A stretch of DNA of 9,259 nt from CAYPTI01 sp964413525 [NCBI: uncultured bacterium]. GTDB lineage: Bacteria; T1Sed10-126. Position numbers and translations under genes: made by a program. Location of the stretch: assembly GCA_964413525.1 (NCBI GenBank), contig CAYPTI010000041.1, forward strand, positions 1 to 9,259, given 5' to 3'. Below, piece after piece: positions 1 through 6,736 of the stretch (positions are counted from its first letter, which is position 1; each line of letters opens with the position of its first letter). The notes beneath the pieces were generated by a model. The model ran no database searches and was not told the origin of the DNA. It was given only the letters and a program-made list of their open reading frames with translations.

Positions 1-1818
1 TCCATGGTGACCCGGGTGGCCCAGCTGATGCCGCCCATCCTGGTGGCCGCCGCCATCGACCGGGTTATTGACGTTCCCGGCCAACCCGGTCTGCTGGCCG
101 AGATTGGGTTGATGCCGTCCGAGGCGGTCCCGGCGGGTGCCTACGACCTTCGGGTCGATCTTCTGTTCTGGCTGGCCGTCATGGCGGCCATCGCCTTTCT
201 GGTTCGAGCCCTGACTCGATTCGGTGCCCGCTACCTTATCCAGTCGACGGCTCAGAAAATCCAGCGAGACCTTCGTAACGACACCTACGAACACCTCCAG
301 AACCTCTCGCTGGAATTTTTTGACAACCACGAGTCCGGGGGTCTGATGTCGATCCTGAACAACGACGTCAACCGGCTGGAGCAGTTCCTCAACACGGAAC
401 TCAACCAGATCGTCCGGGTCATTATGGTGACCGGGACCATTGGGGCCGTGCTGTTCTGGGTGTATCCGACCATGGCGGTCGTGGCCCTGATCCCGGTCCC
501 GATCATCGCCCTGGCCAGCGGCGGATTTCTCGTCTGGATCGACCGACAGTATCGTGCGATCCGGGCCATTGTGGGTCGGTTGAACAGCCGGCTGGCCAAC
601 AACCTCGGCGGCATGCCGGTGATCAAATCTTTCGTTCGCGAATCCTACGAGGAGGACCGGGTGGCCGATCAGAGTCAGGCCTACCACGACCGACACATCC
701 ACGCTCTGCTTATCCGGCGGGGGTTCTTTTCCTTTCTCCGGCTGACCACCGGGGTCGTGTTCGTGATCATCCTGTTCTTTGGCGGTCTCGACGTGATCGA
801 GGGGACGGTTTCCGTCGGGGTCTTCACGATGTTCTTCCTCTACATCCGCCGGCTTTACGGTCCGATGCGCCGGATCGGCCGGACGGCCAACCGGTACCAG
901 CTGGCAAAATCAAGCGCCGAACGGGTCTTCGGGCTGCTGGGCCTCGAACCGACCATCGCCTCGCCGCCGGACGGATACAATCCGCGGGAGGTTCGCGGGG
1001 ACGTCGAGTTCGACCGGGTGCGGTTTTCGTACGCCGGAACCGACGCGGTCCTCCCCGCCCTCACGCTTTCGGTGGAGGCCGGGGAAACCCTCGGGGTCGC
1101 CGGACCGACCGGGGCCGGGAAAAGCAGTCTCCTTAAGTTAATCCCCCGGTTCTACGACGTGGACGACGGCCGGCTCCTGGTGGATGGGGTGGACGTGCGG
1201 GACTGGGACCTGACCCGGCTCCGTCGCGCCGTGGGGATCGTGGGTCAGAACCCTTACCTGTTCTCCGGCACCGTGCTGGAAAATTTGCTGTACGGAAACC
1301 GGAGCCTGCTGGAGGAGTACGATCCAACCTCCCCGGATCGCCTGCCGGCCGAAATTATGGATCGGATTCGGGATGCTCTCGAAGCCGCTGAAGCCGGCCG
1401 GTTCGTGCGGGATCTACCGGAAGGCATCACCACGCAGATTGGCGAACGGGGGGTCAAACTGTCGGGGGGGCAGCGCCAGCGTCTCGCCATCGCCCGGGTA
1501 ATTCTGAAGGATCCCGAAGTGGTCGTGCTCGACGAGGCAACCTCGGACGTCGACACGGAAACAGAACTGCTGATCCAGCGAAGCCTCGATCGGCTGGTCC
1601 GGGACCGTACCGCCTTCGTGATCGCTCACCGGCTGTCCACCATCCAGGACGCCGACCGGATCGTGGTGCTGGAGAAGGGTCGGATCGTCGAACAGGGAAC
1701 CCACGAAGAACTGATCCGGATGGACGGACTGTACGCCGGACTCTGGAGGGAGCAGGCCGATGGAACCGGATCCTCCGTGAGGCCGACGCCCTCCGATCCC
1801 CCGTCGATTTCGTCCTGA
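1..1818 (+). CDS. ABC exporter, fused permease and ATPase (5' partial)
   Basis: Type IV (MsbA/multidrug-like) half-transporter: one polypeptide with a membrane domain and a nucleotide-binding domain, expected to dimerise in the inner membrane and export a hydrophobic or lipid-like substrate. Numbering from the ATG at 4: membrane segments near 53-72, 136-178 and 241-285. The ATPase domain has Walker A GPTGAGKS (367-374), Q-loop Q415, signature LSGGQ (486-490), Walker B ending LDE (509-511), D-loop SDVD (514-517) and switch His542. The reading frame is open from base 1, and the protein starts inside what should be the end of the first membrane helix, so some tens of residues lie upstream; the ATG at 4 is probably internal. 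An extra stretch near 433-452, between the Q-loop and the signature, is not in MsbA-type proteins and recalls haloarchaeal homologues (from memory). Substrate unknown. Confidence 0.95.
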   Translation, partial: SMVTRVAQLMPPILVAAAIDRVIDVPGQPGLLAEIGLMPSEAVPAGAYDLRVDLLFWLAVMAAIAFLVRALTRFGARYLIQSTAQKIQRDLRNDTYEHLQNLSLEFFDNHESGGLMSILNNDVNRLEQFLNTELNQIVRVIMVTGTIGAVLFWVYPTMAVVALIPVPIIALASGGFLVWIDRQYRAIRAIVGRLNSRLANNLGGMPVIKSFVRESYEEDRVADQSQAYHDRHIHALLIRRGFFSFLRLTTGVVFVIILFFGGLDVIEGTVSVGVFTMFFLYIRRLYGPMRRIGRTANRYQLAKSSAERVFGLLGLEPTIASPPDGYNPREVRGDVEFDRVRFSYAGTDAVLPALTLSVEAGETLGVAGPTGAGKSSLLKLIPRFYDVDDGRLLVDGVDVRDWDLTRLRRAVGIVGQNPYLFSGTVLENLLYGNRSLLEEYDPTSPDRLPAEIMDRIRDALEAAEAGRFVRDLPEGITTQIGERGVKLSGGQRQRLAIARVILKDPEVVVLDEATSDVDTETELLIQRSLDRLVRDRTAFVIAHRLSTIQDADRIVVLEKGRIVEQGTHEELIRMDGLYAGLWREQADGTGSSVRPTPSDPPSISS

Positions 1819-1829
1819 CGGCCGGGATT

Positions 1830-1844
1830 CCTCCGTCCCGGAGG
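1830..1844 (+). terminator. possible hairpin after the ABC exporter
   Basis: Twelve bases after the exporter stop, CCTCCG and CGGAGG pair around a TCC loop. A competing pairing, CCGGGA (1822-1827) with TCCCGG (1836-1841), uses the same bases. No T-tract follows, so an intrinsic terminator is doubtful. The rest of the gap to the next gene shows only a -10-like TAGGAT at 1896-1901 without a matching -35 box. Confidence 0.25.
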
Positions 1845-1959
1845 TGGTTCCTTCGCCTCCGAGATACCGTTCGCGGGATTGTCGCCGGTCCTTGTTAGGA
1901 TGCACGGGGTGGAGGGAACCTCGGGCGTTTGATTCCCAGTCACCGGAAGGAATGTTTTG

Positions 1960-2880
1960 ATGGCTACCAATCAATGGTGGGTGTACCTCAACGACGACGT
2001 CCGGGGACCCTACACGGAGGAGGAACTGGCGGAACGGAACGACCTCACCCCGGAGACGTTGGTCTGTCCGGACGGGACCGAGGACTGGAACCCGATCTCG
2101 GACCATCCGGAGCTCGTTCAGGCACTCGGCCTGCAGCCCGACGGGCCGCCCGAGGACGACCCAACCGGAGCTCGCTCAACCGAAGCTCCCACGCCCCGGA
2201 TCGGCCCCTGCCTGTCCCGGGGCTGGACCGTGTTTAAGAACAACCTCACGCTGTGGCTCGGCCTGGCCGTCCTCTACCTCGTTCTGGTCGGTGTGGCGGA
2301 GGGAACCGGATTTCTGATCGGAGAGCAGCTCGGCGGATTGGTTCTCCTGTTCTGGCAGATTTTCACCTCCCTTCTGTACGGCCTTTTCTACCTCGGTATC
2401 CTGAAAATCACCCTGGATCTCCTGGAGGGGCGGTCGGCCGATCCCTACGATTTGGTCCGCCATACTCGCTGGCTGATCCCCTACTTCGTTGCCAGCGTCC
2501 TCTTCGGTCTGCTGATCGGCATTGGTTTTGTTTTCCTCCTCCTGCCGGGGTTTTATCTCCTGGCCCGGTTCATGTTTTACGCTCCCGCCATGGTGGATCG
2601 GGACGTCGGAATCATCGAGTCTCTGTCGACAAGCTGGAACCTCACCGCGGGCTTCAACACCACGCTGTACACCCTGGGGTTTGTGATCGTTCTGGGGGTC
2701 CTCAACCTGGTCGGAGGCCTTCTGTTCGGGTTGGGCCTGCTGGTCACCGGCCCCGTCTCACAGCTTGCCTACGTTGAATATTACCGGGGCTTGAACCAAT
2801 CGTCTTCGAGGTACTCGGACCCCTCCGACGAAACGCCGTCTCCGGACGATGAGCTGGGGCCGACCCTCCAGACCGGGTAA
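1960..2880 (+). CDS. GYF_2/DUF4339-type domain fused to multi-pass membrane protein
   Basis: 306-residue protein of unknown function. Residues about 6-55 form a GYF_2-type module: WWVY near the start, then GPY (16-18) with a following TEEEL, and W43, the usual layout of these probable protein-interaction domains. A Pro/Asp-rich linker (58-85) leads to a membrane region with hydrophobic stretches near 97-114, 118-148, 172-205 and 236-264. The segment LLPGFYLLARFMFYAPAMV, followed by a Ser-Trp-Asn motif (225-227), resembles the membrane domains of the YciC/DUF975/GPDPase_memb group. The C-terminus (281-306) is polar and acidic. The ATG at 1960 is chosen because GGAAGGA sits 8-9 bases upstream; a TTG directly before it is in frame but unneeded. 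A membrane scaffold or quality-control role is only a guess. Confidence 0.85.
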   Translation: MATNQWWVYLNDDVRGPYTEEELAERNDLTPETLVCPDGTEDWNPISDHPELVQALGLQPDGPPEDDPTGARSTEAPTPRIGPCLSRGWTVFKNNLTLWLGLAVLYLVLVGVAEGTGFLIGEQLGGLVLLFWQIFTSLLYGLFYLGILKITLDLLEGRSADPYDLVRHTRWLIPYFVASVLFGLLIGIGFVFLLLPGFYLLARFMFYAPAMVDRDVGIIESLSTSWNLTAGFNTTLYTLGFVIVLGVLNLVGGLLFGLGLLVTGPVSQLAYVEYYRGLNQSSSRYSDPSDETPSPDDELGPTLQTG

Positions 2881-2896
2881 TTTCTGCCGGCCATCC

Positions 2897-2914
2897 CGGA
2901 TCGTTCGCGGTCCG
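2897..2914 (+). terminator. possible hairpin with TTCG loop after the membrane gene
   Basis: CGGATCG and CGGTCCG pair over seven positions (one T-G wobble) around a TTCG loop, 17 bases after the stop codon. The position suits a 3'-end hairpin, but no T-run follows, so it may only stabilise the transcript end. Confidence 0.35.
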
Positions 2915-2963
2915 AACCCGGTTCCAGGCCTCGTCCCGTCATTCGGCGATTGCCCCCGGTGCG

Positions 2964-2993
2964 TTGATTTTTAACTCCAACGGAGCGTATCCT
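2964..2993 (+). promoter_or_regulatory. sigma70-like promoter upstream of tRNA-Ser
   Basis: TTGATT (2964-2969) and TATCCT (2988-2993), 18 bases apart, in a locally A+T-rich patch. Each box matches four of six consensus positions. The predicted start near 3000 puts about 145 bases of leader before the tRNA. It is the only reasonable promoter seen between the upstream stop codon and the tRNA. Confidence 0.4.
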
Positions 2994-3000
2994 ATGGTTT

Positions 3001-3117
3001 TGGAATCCGGGCCGGCTGTCGGGACTGCATCCCGTTGGAAGTGCGGCTCCATCGAACGACCGCCCCGGGTCCGGGTACGGTTTTCACCGGTGCCTGCGGT
3101 GCGGTGTCCACCCGCAC
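3001..3117 (+). other. structured tRNA leader or possible small RNA
   Basis: Non-coding stretch between the predicted transcription start and tRNA-Ser. It shows nested pairing: TGGA (3001-3004) with TCCA (3048-3051), GCCG (3011-3014) with CGGC (3044-3047), and CGGGA (3020-3024) with TCCCG (3030-3034). A separate hairpin joins GTGCGG (3099-3104) and CCGCAC (3112-3117). I looked for SRP RNA, tmRNA and a second tRNA and saw none. In G+C-rich DNA such pairings can arise by chance, so this is a weak call. Confidence 0.25.
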
Positions 3118-3144
3118 GCGGGGAAGACCATCAGGCAACTGGTC

Positions 3145-3236
3145 GGAGAGGTGGCGGAGCCTGGTCGAACGCACTCGACTCGAAATCGAGAGACCCCTCA
3201 CGGGGTCCGAGGGTTCGAATCCCTCCCTCTCCGCCA
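3145..3236 (+). tRNA. tRNA-Ser (anticodon CGA)
   Basis: Class II tRNA that reads UCG codons. The acceptor arm pairs GGAGAGG (3145-3151) with CCTCTCC (3226-3232), followed by discriminator G3233, as expected for serine, and an encoded CCA (3234-3236). The anticodon stem CTCGA/TCGAG (3174-3178, 3186-3190) encloses loop CTCGAAA with anticodon CGA at 3181-3183. The long variable arm contains the hairpin around ACCCCTCACGGGGT, and the T arm has GAGGG-TTCGAAT-CCCTC. Six T residues (3239-3244) follow almost at once and may end the transcript. Confidence 0.97.
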
Positions 3237-3268
3237 ACTTTTTTCGGACGGTCGATCAACGGTTCCAG

Positions 3269-3296
3269 TTGAACCGACCCCGCAACCGTCTACAAT
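3269..3296 (+). promoter_or_regulatory. sigma70-like promoter of yidC-mnmE
   Basis: TTGAAC (3269-3274) and TACAAT (3291-3296) separated by 16 bases; the -10 box matches five of six consensus positions. The predicted start near 3303 gives a 5' UTR of about 110 bases before yidC. It lies just after the T-run that follows tRNA-Ser, which fits a new transcription unit. Confidence 0.65.
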
Positions 3297-3332
3297 TACT
3301 GATTTCCGCTCCGTTCCCATCCGATCGGTGAC

Positions 3333-3393
3333 CGGGACGAACGTCCCGCCCCGGCATTTCCTGCGGGGCGCTGCGGGATTGATGGATCAATCC
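3333..3393 (+). promoter_or_regulatory. hairpin-rich 5' UTR of yidC
   Basis: Three successive stems are visible: CGGGAC/GTCCCG (3333-3338, 3343-3348, loop GAAC); CGCCCCG/CGGGGCG (3347-3353, 3364-3370); and GGATTGA/TCAATCC (3376-3382, 3387-3393, loop TGGA). The first two share two bases and could compete. The last stem ends 9 bases before the yidC SD site GAGG (3403-3406). It also holds the ATG of a 10-codon reading frame (3382-3414, MDQSKQVEVR) that stops one base before the yidC start. Whether this is regulatory is unknown. Confidence 0.4.
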
Positions 3394-3415
3394 AAACAGG
3401 TTGAGGTTCGATAGC

Positions 3416-5146
3416 GTGGAAAAACGCATGTTTCTCGCCCTCGTGCTCTCGCTCGGGGTCGTGCTGGTTTTTTCGTTCCTGATCGATCCGGGATCGGCCC
3501 CCGAGGAGCCGGCGGAGCAACCACCGGCCGAGGAAGAAGTCGTGGACGAACCGGCCGCGGACACGGATCCCGAACCGGAGCCGGTCGCCGACACGGAACC
3601 GACCCCGGACACGGATCCCGAACCGATCCCGGAGGACCGGGCCGTGGTGGAGGTCACCTCCGACACGGTTCCGTTTGAAACCGACGTTCTCAAGGGCCAT
3701 TTCACGCTGGAAGGAGCCCGCCTCCAGTCCATCAAGACCAAGGATTTCCCCAAGCTCGACGATCGGGACGAACCCTACGACATGGTGGCCGACCCGGAAG
3801 GCCGCGGACTGTTCGTCGAGCTGGGGTATCCGGAACCGGTCCTCCGGAACCGGGAGTTTCAGCAGCTTGAAACCGACGATCCCAACCGGTACGTGTTCGA
3901 AACCCGGCTTGACAACGGGCTGCTGATTCGGAAGGAATATTTCTTTAATCCCGAGGAACCCTACCGCGCCTCCCTGGACGTTCGTCTGCACAATCCGACG
4001 GGAGAAAATCTCCAGCTTAACCGACTTAACTTCCCCGAGGACACCGGGGGAGACGGGTCCCTGGCTCTCTTCTGGGGGCCCGGGTTCGGGATGGAACGGG
4101 CCGAACGAGGGTTTCTCGACATGCCCTACATTTACTACTGGCTGGACGGGGGGATGAGTTACCTCGCTCCGGAGGGCGGAGGGTACGGATCGATGATCCC
4201 GTTCATGGGGGGCGGGGATGACGAGAACGGAAGCCAGGTGGCGGGGCCCCTGGACTGGACGGCACCGTCCAGTCGGTACTTTCTGGTGGCGGCCGTTCCG
4301 GAACAACCGTTCAACCAGCTGGTGATGGAACGGGAACTGTACGCGGAGGCCGATCAGGACTTTACCTCCTGGTCGGTGTACGAACCGCTCCAGCTGATCG
4401 AGAACGAAACGCAGCGGTTCTCCTTTGACCTCTACCTGGGGCCGCGGAACTATTACCGGCTGCAGGACTTCCACTCCGGCATGGAAGACGCCATGAACTA
4501 CTGGTTCACCTTCCTCTCCCTGCCGATGCTCTGGGTTCTGCACTACATCCACGCGGTGATCCCGAACTTCGGAATTGCCATCATCATTTTATGTTTCCTC
4601 ATCAAGTTCATGCTCTACCCGCTGACGAAGAAGGGCCTCGTGAGCATGCGCAAGATGCGCGACCTGCAGCCGGAAATGAAGAAGATCCAGGAGGAATATT
4701 CCGACGACAAGGAAAAACAGCAGGAGAAAATGATCGAGTTTTACCAGGAACACAACCTGAACCCGGTGGGCAGCTGCCTGCCGATGCTCCTCCAGATCCC
4801 CTTCTTCATCGCTCTTTATTCCATCCTTCGATACGATATTGCCCTCCGGGGAGCTCACTTCTTCCTCTGGATCGACGACCTGTCGGCCATGGATCCGTAC
4901 TACATCCTGCCGGTTCTGATGGGGGTCCTGATGTTCTTCCAGCAGCGCTACACCATGAGTTCGGGCGGAGGAACCACGGGACAGCAGCAGAAGATGATGA
5001 TGTGGATCATGCCGCCGATGATGACCTTCCTGTTTCTCTCCTTCCCGGTCGGGCTGGTCCTGTACTTCATGTGCAACTCCGGGGTCACCATGCTGCAGTA
5101 CTGGTTGATCGATCAGACCACCGAGGATGAGGGGGAAGACGAGTAG
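3416..5146 (+). CDS. yidC: Membrane protein insertase YidC
   Basis: Inserts and folds inner-membrane proteins, alone or with the Sec translocon. 576 residues, slightly longer than E. coli YidC (548). The GTG at 3416 is preferred over the in-frame TTG at 3401: GAGG lies 9 bases upstream and the protein then begins MEKRMFLALVLS, the usual family start. Order: signal-anchor helix 5-22; acidic Pro/Glu/Asp linker 24-76; periplasmic domain about 77-350; insertase domain about 360-570, with MYPLTK-like LYPLTKK, then LQPEMKKIQEEY, NPVGSCLPMLLQIPFFIALY, and late helices around PYYILPVLMGVLMFF and LSFPVGLVLYF. The groove position held by Arg366 in E. coli appears as Lys397. The tail is acidic (EDEGEDE). 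Only 2 bases separate the stop from the proposed mnmE start, so the two genes are probably co-transcribed and translationally coupled. Confidence 0.96.
   Translation: MEKRMFLALVLSLGVVLVFSFLIDPGSAPEEPAEQPPAEEEVVDEPAADTDPEPEPVADTEPTPDTDPEPIPEDRAVVEVTSDTVPFETDVLKGHFTLEGARLQSIKTKDFPKLDDRDEPYDMVADPEGRGLFVELGYPEPVLRNREFQQLETDDPNRYVFETRLDNGLLIRKEYFFNPEEPYRASLDVRLHNPTGENLQLNRLNFPEDTGGDGSLALFWGPGFGMERAERGFLDMPYIYYWLDGGMSYLAPEGGGYGSMIPFMGGGDDENGSQVAGPLDWTAPSSRYFLVAAVPEQPFNQLVMERELYAEADQDFTSWSVYEPLQLIENETQRFSFDLYLGPRNYYRLQDFHSGMEDAMNYWFTFLSLPMLWVLHYIHAVIPNFGIAIIILCFLIKFMLYPLTKKGLVSMRKMRDLQPEMKKIQEEYSDDKEKQQEKMIEFYQEHNLNPVGSCLPMLLQIPFFIALYSILRYDIALRGAHFFLWIDDLSAMDPYYILPVLMGVLMFFQQRYTMSSGGGTTGQQQKMMMWIMPPMMTFLFLSFPVGLVLYFMCNSGVTMLQYWLIDQTTEDEGEDE
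3558..3625 (+). repeat. 48-base direct repeat in the YidC acidic linker
   Basis: The 20 bases at 3558-3577 recur exactly at 3606-3625, a period of 48 bases or 16 codons. They encode the repeated DTDPEPxP units of the linker between the signal anchor and the periplasmic domain; a diverged partial unit (DTEPTP) lies between them. The repeat is in frame, so copy number could vary without breaking the gene. Confidence 0.8.
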
Positions 5147-5148
5147 CT

Positions 5149-6516
5149 GTCGAGACCATTGCGGCGGTCGCCACACCGCCCGGGGAAGGGGGTGTGGGGA
5201 TCCTGCGGGTCAGCGGTCCCCACGCCCGGTCCGCGGTCGGTGAGATTCTCGCGACGGACCCCGACACCCTGGAACCCCGCCGGGCCACCCTGTCCGTCGT
5301 CCACCGGCGGGACGATCCCACTCCCCTGGACGAGGCCGTCGTAACCCTCTACCCGGAACCCAACAGCTACACCGGCGAGACCGTGGTGGAAATCTCCTGC
5401 CACGGCAGCCCGGTGTTGCTGAACACCCTCCTGTCCGATCTGATCGAGGTCGATCGCGTGCGCATGGCCCGGCCCGGGGAATTCACCCGCCGGGCCTTTG
5501 AAAACGACAAACTGGACCTTGCCCAGGCCGACGCCGTCGCCGGTCTGATCGCCGCCCGGTCCGAGGCTGCCCTCCGTTCGAGCGCCCGACAGCTCCAGGG
5601 GGAACTTTCCGACACCGTCGGGGATCTGCGGGAAACCATCCTGTTCTGCCGGGCCCGGATCGAAGCCACCCTGGATTTCAGCGACGAGGATTCGGTCGGC
5701 GATCTGCCGCGGGACGATCTCCTGGACCGGATAAGTTCGAGCCGGTCCAGGGTGGACGAACTGCTGGAGGAGGGCCGGGAAGGACAGCGGCTGCAGCAGG
5801 GCTGCCAGGTCGTCCTGGTGGGTCGGCCCAACGTGGGCAAATCCAGCCTGCTCAACCGGCTGTTGCGAACCGACCGGGCCATCGTCACCGAACAACCCGG
5901 CACGACTCGTGACGTCGTGACCGACGAGGTGGTGCTGGACGGAATTCCCTTCCGGCTGCACGACACCGCGGGGGTTCGGGTCGAACCGGACGACATCGAA
6001 GCCCGGGGAATCTCCCGCAGCAAGCAGGAACTGGAGCGCGCCGATCTCGTGCTCTTCCTCGTGGACGCCTCCCGCCCCGTGAACGACGAGGACCGCACCC
6101 TGGCCGATTGGATCGGGGACCGGAAATCATTGCTGGTGATGAACAAAATTGATCTCGAACCGGACATTGATCCCGAGGCTCTGAGCGACCTTCTGGATCG
6201 GGAGCCGGACGTCCGGATCAGCGCCCGAACCGGCGAGGGACTGGACCGCCTGCGGGACCGCATCGTTGAGGCGGTCCGCAGCGGGGAGGTGGCCCGGGAG
6301 GATCCCCTGGTCACCCGAACCCGGCACGTCGAGATCCTGAACCGGTGCCGGGATCAGCTGGATCGAGCGCAGGAGGGGCTGGAACGGGGTCGGGAACCCG
6401 AACTAATCGCCGAGGACCTGAGGGAGGGGGCTGACGCCCTGGCCGAAATCACGGGCGAAATGACTCCGGACGATGTGCTTGACCAGATCTTCTCCCGTTT
6501 TTGCATCGGCAAATAG
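5149..6516 (+). CDS. mnmE: tRNA modification GTPase MnmE (TrmE)
   Basis: With MnmG, MnmE makes 5-(carboxy)aminomethyl-uridine at the wobble position of certain tRNAs, using GTP and a formyl-folate derivative. From codon 5149 the product is 455 residues (E. coli 454). N-terminal TrmE domain: ETIAAVATPPGEGGVGILR. G domain: G1 GRPNVGKS (225-232), the GTTRD loop (251-255), G3 DTAG (272-275), G4 NKID (332-335), G5 SAR (358-360). The C-terminus is FCIGK with the conserved Cys452. The start is odd: the frame is open back to 5131 but holds no ATG, GTG or TTG before the GTG at 5194, which would delete conserved residues. Family alignment puts the start at 5149, where the codon is GTC; other options are GTA 5143 and ATT 5158. 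GGGGGAAG lies just upstream inside yidC. No mnmG follows. Confidence 0.95.
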   Translation, partial: VETIAAVATPPGEGGVGILRVSGPHARSAVGEILATDPDTLEPRRATLSVVHRRDDPTPLDEAVVTLYPEPNSYTGETVVEISCHGSPVLLNTLLSDLIEVDRVRMARPGEFTRRAFENDKLDLAQADAVAGLIAARSEAALRSSARQLQGELSDTVGDLRETILFCRARIEATLDFSDEDSVGDLPRDDLLDRISSSRSRVDELLEEGREGQRLQQGCQVVLVGRPNVGKSSLLNRLLRTDRAIVTEQPGTTRDVVTDEVVLDGIPFRLHDTAGVRVEPDDIEARGISRSKQELERADLVLFLVDASRPVNDEDRTLADWIGDRKSLLVMNKIDLEPDIDPEALSDLLDREPDVRISARTGEGLDRLRDRIVEAVRSGEVAREDPLVTRTRHVEILNRCRDQLDRAQEGLERGREPELIAEDLREGADALAEITGEMTPDDVLDQIFSRFCIGK

Positions 6517-6736
6517 TCCGCTGGGGGGTGCCCGTTGATTTCGACCTTGAAATGGATTACCTTCTTCGCAGGCACGGATGCTTCCCGGACTGGAGTGAAC
6601 GGGGCCTCCCCGCCACATTTACGGCTTACCTCCGCGGTGATTTCGCCTCTTCAAACCCGTTCGGAGACCGTATGGACCCGGAACCTTGACTTCACCCGGG
6701 CGGCCTGACGAGCCTCGTTCGAGGGGGACGACGTTG

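Noticed and set aside
3000-3140. SRP (4.5S) RNA or tmRNA upstream of tRNA-Ser
   Set aside because: The GGAAGCAGC-type apical motif of SRP RNA and the tRNA-like ends of tmRNA are both missing.
2964-3414. Several overlapping reading frames across the tRNA-Ser region on both strands
   Set aside because: They cross the tRNA and promoters and have no SD. Their Arg/Ser/Pro-rich peptides are the typical false translation of a tRNA-Ser gene.
3296-4552. 418-codon minus-strand frame opposite yidC
   Set aside because: It is antisense to a clearly conserved gene; its length is a by-product of high G+C, and its protein shows no recognisable domain.
5367-6314. 315-codon and other minus-strand frames opposite mnmE
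   Set aside because: Low-complexity Ser/Arg-rich translation antisense to MnmE, with no motif or SD.
6501-6689. Short plus-strand frame overlapping the end of mnmE
   Set aside because: Starts within mnmE, has no SD or recognisable motif, and is probably just the mnmE-aphA spacer.
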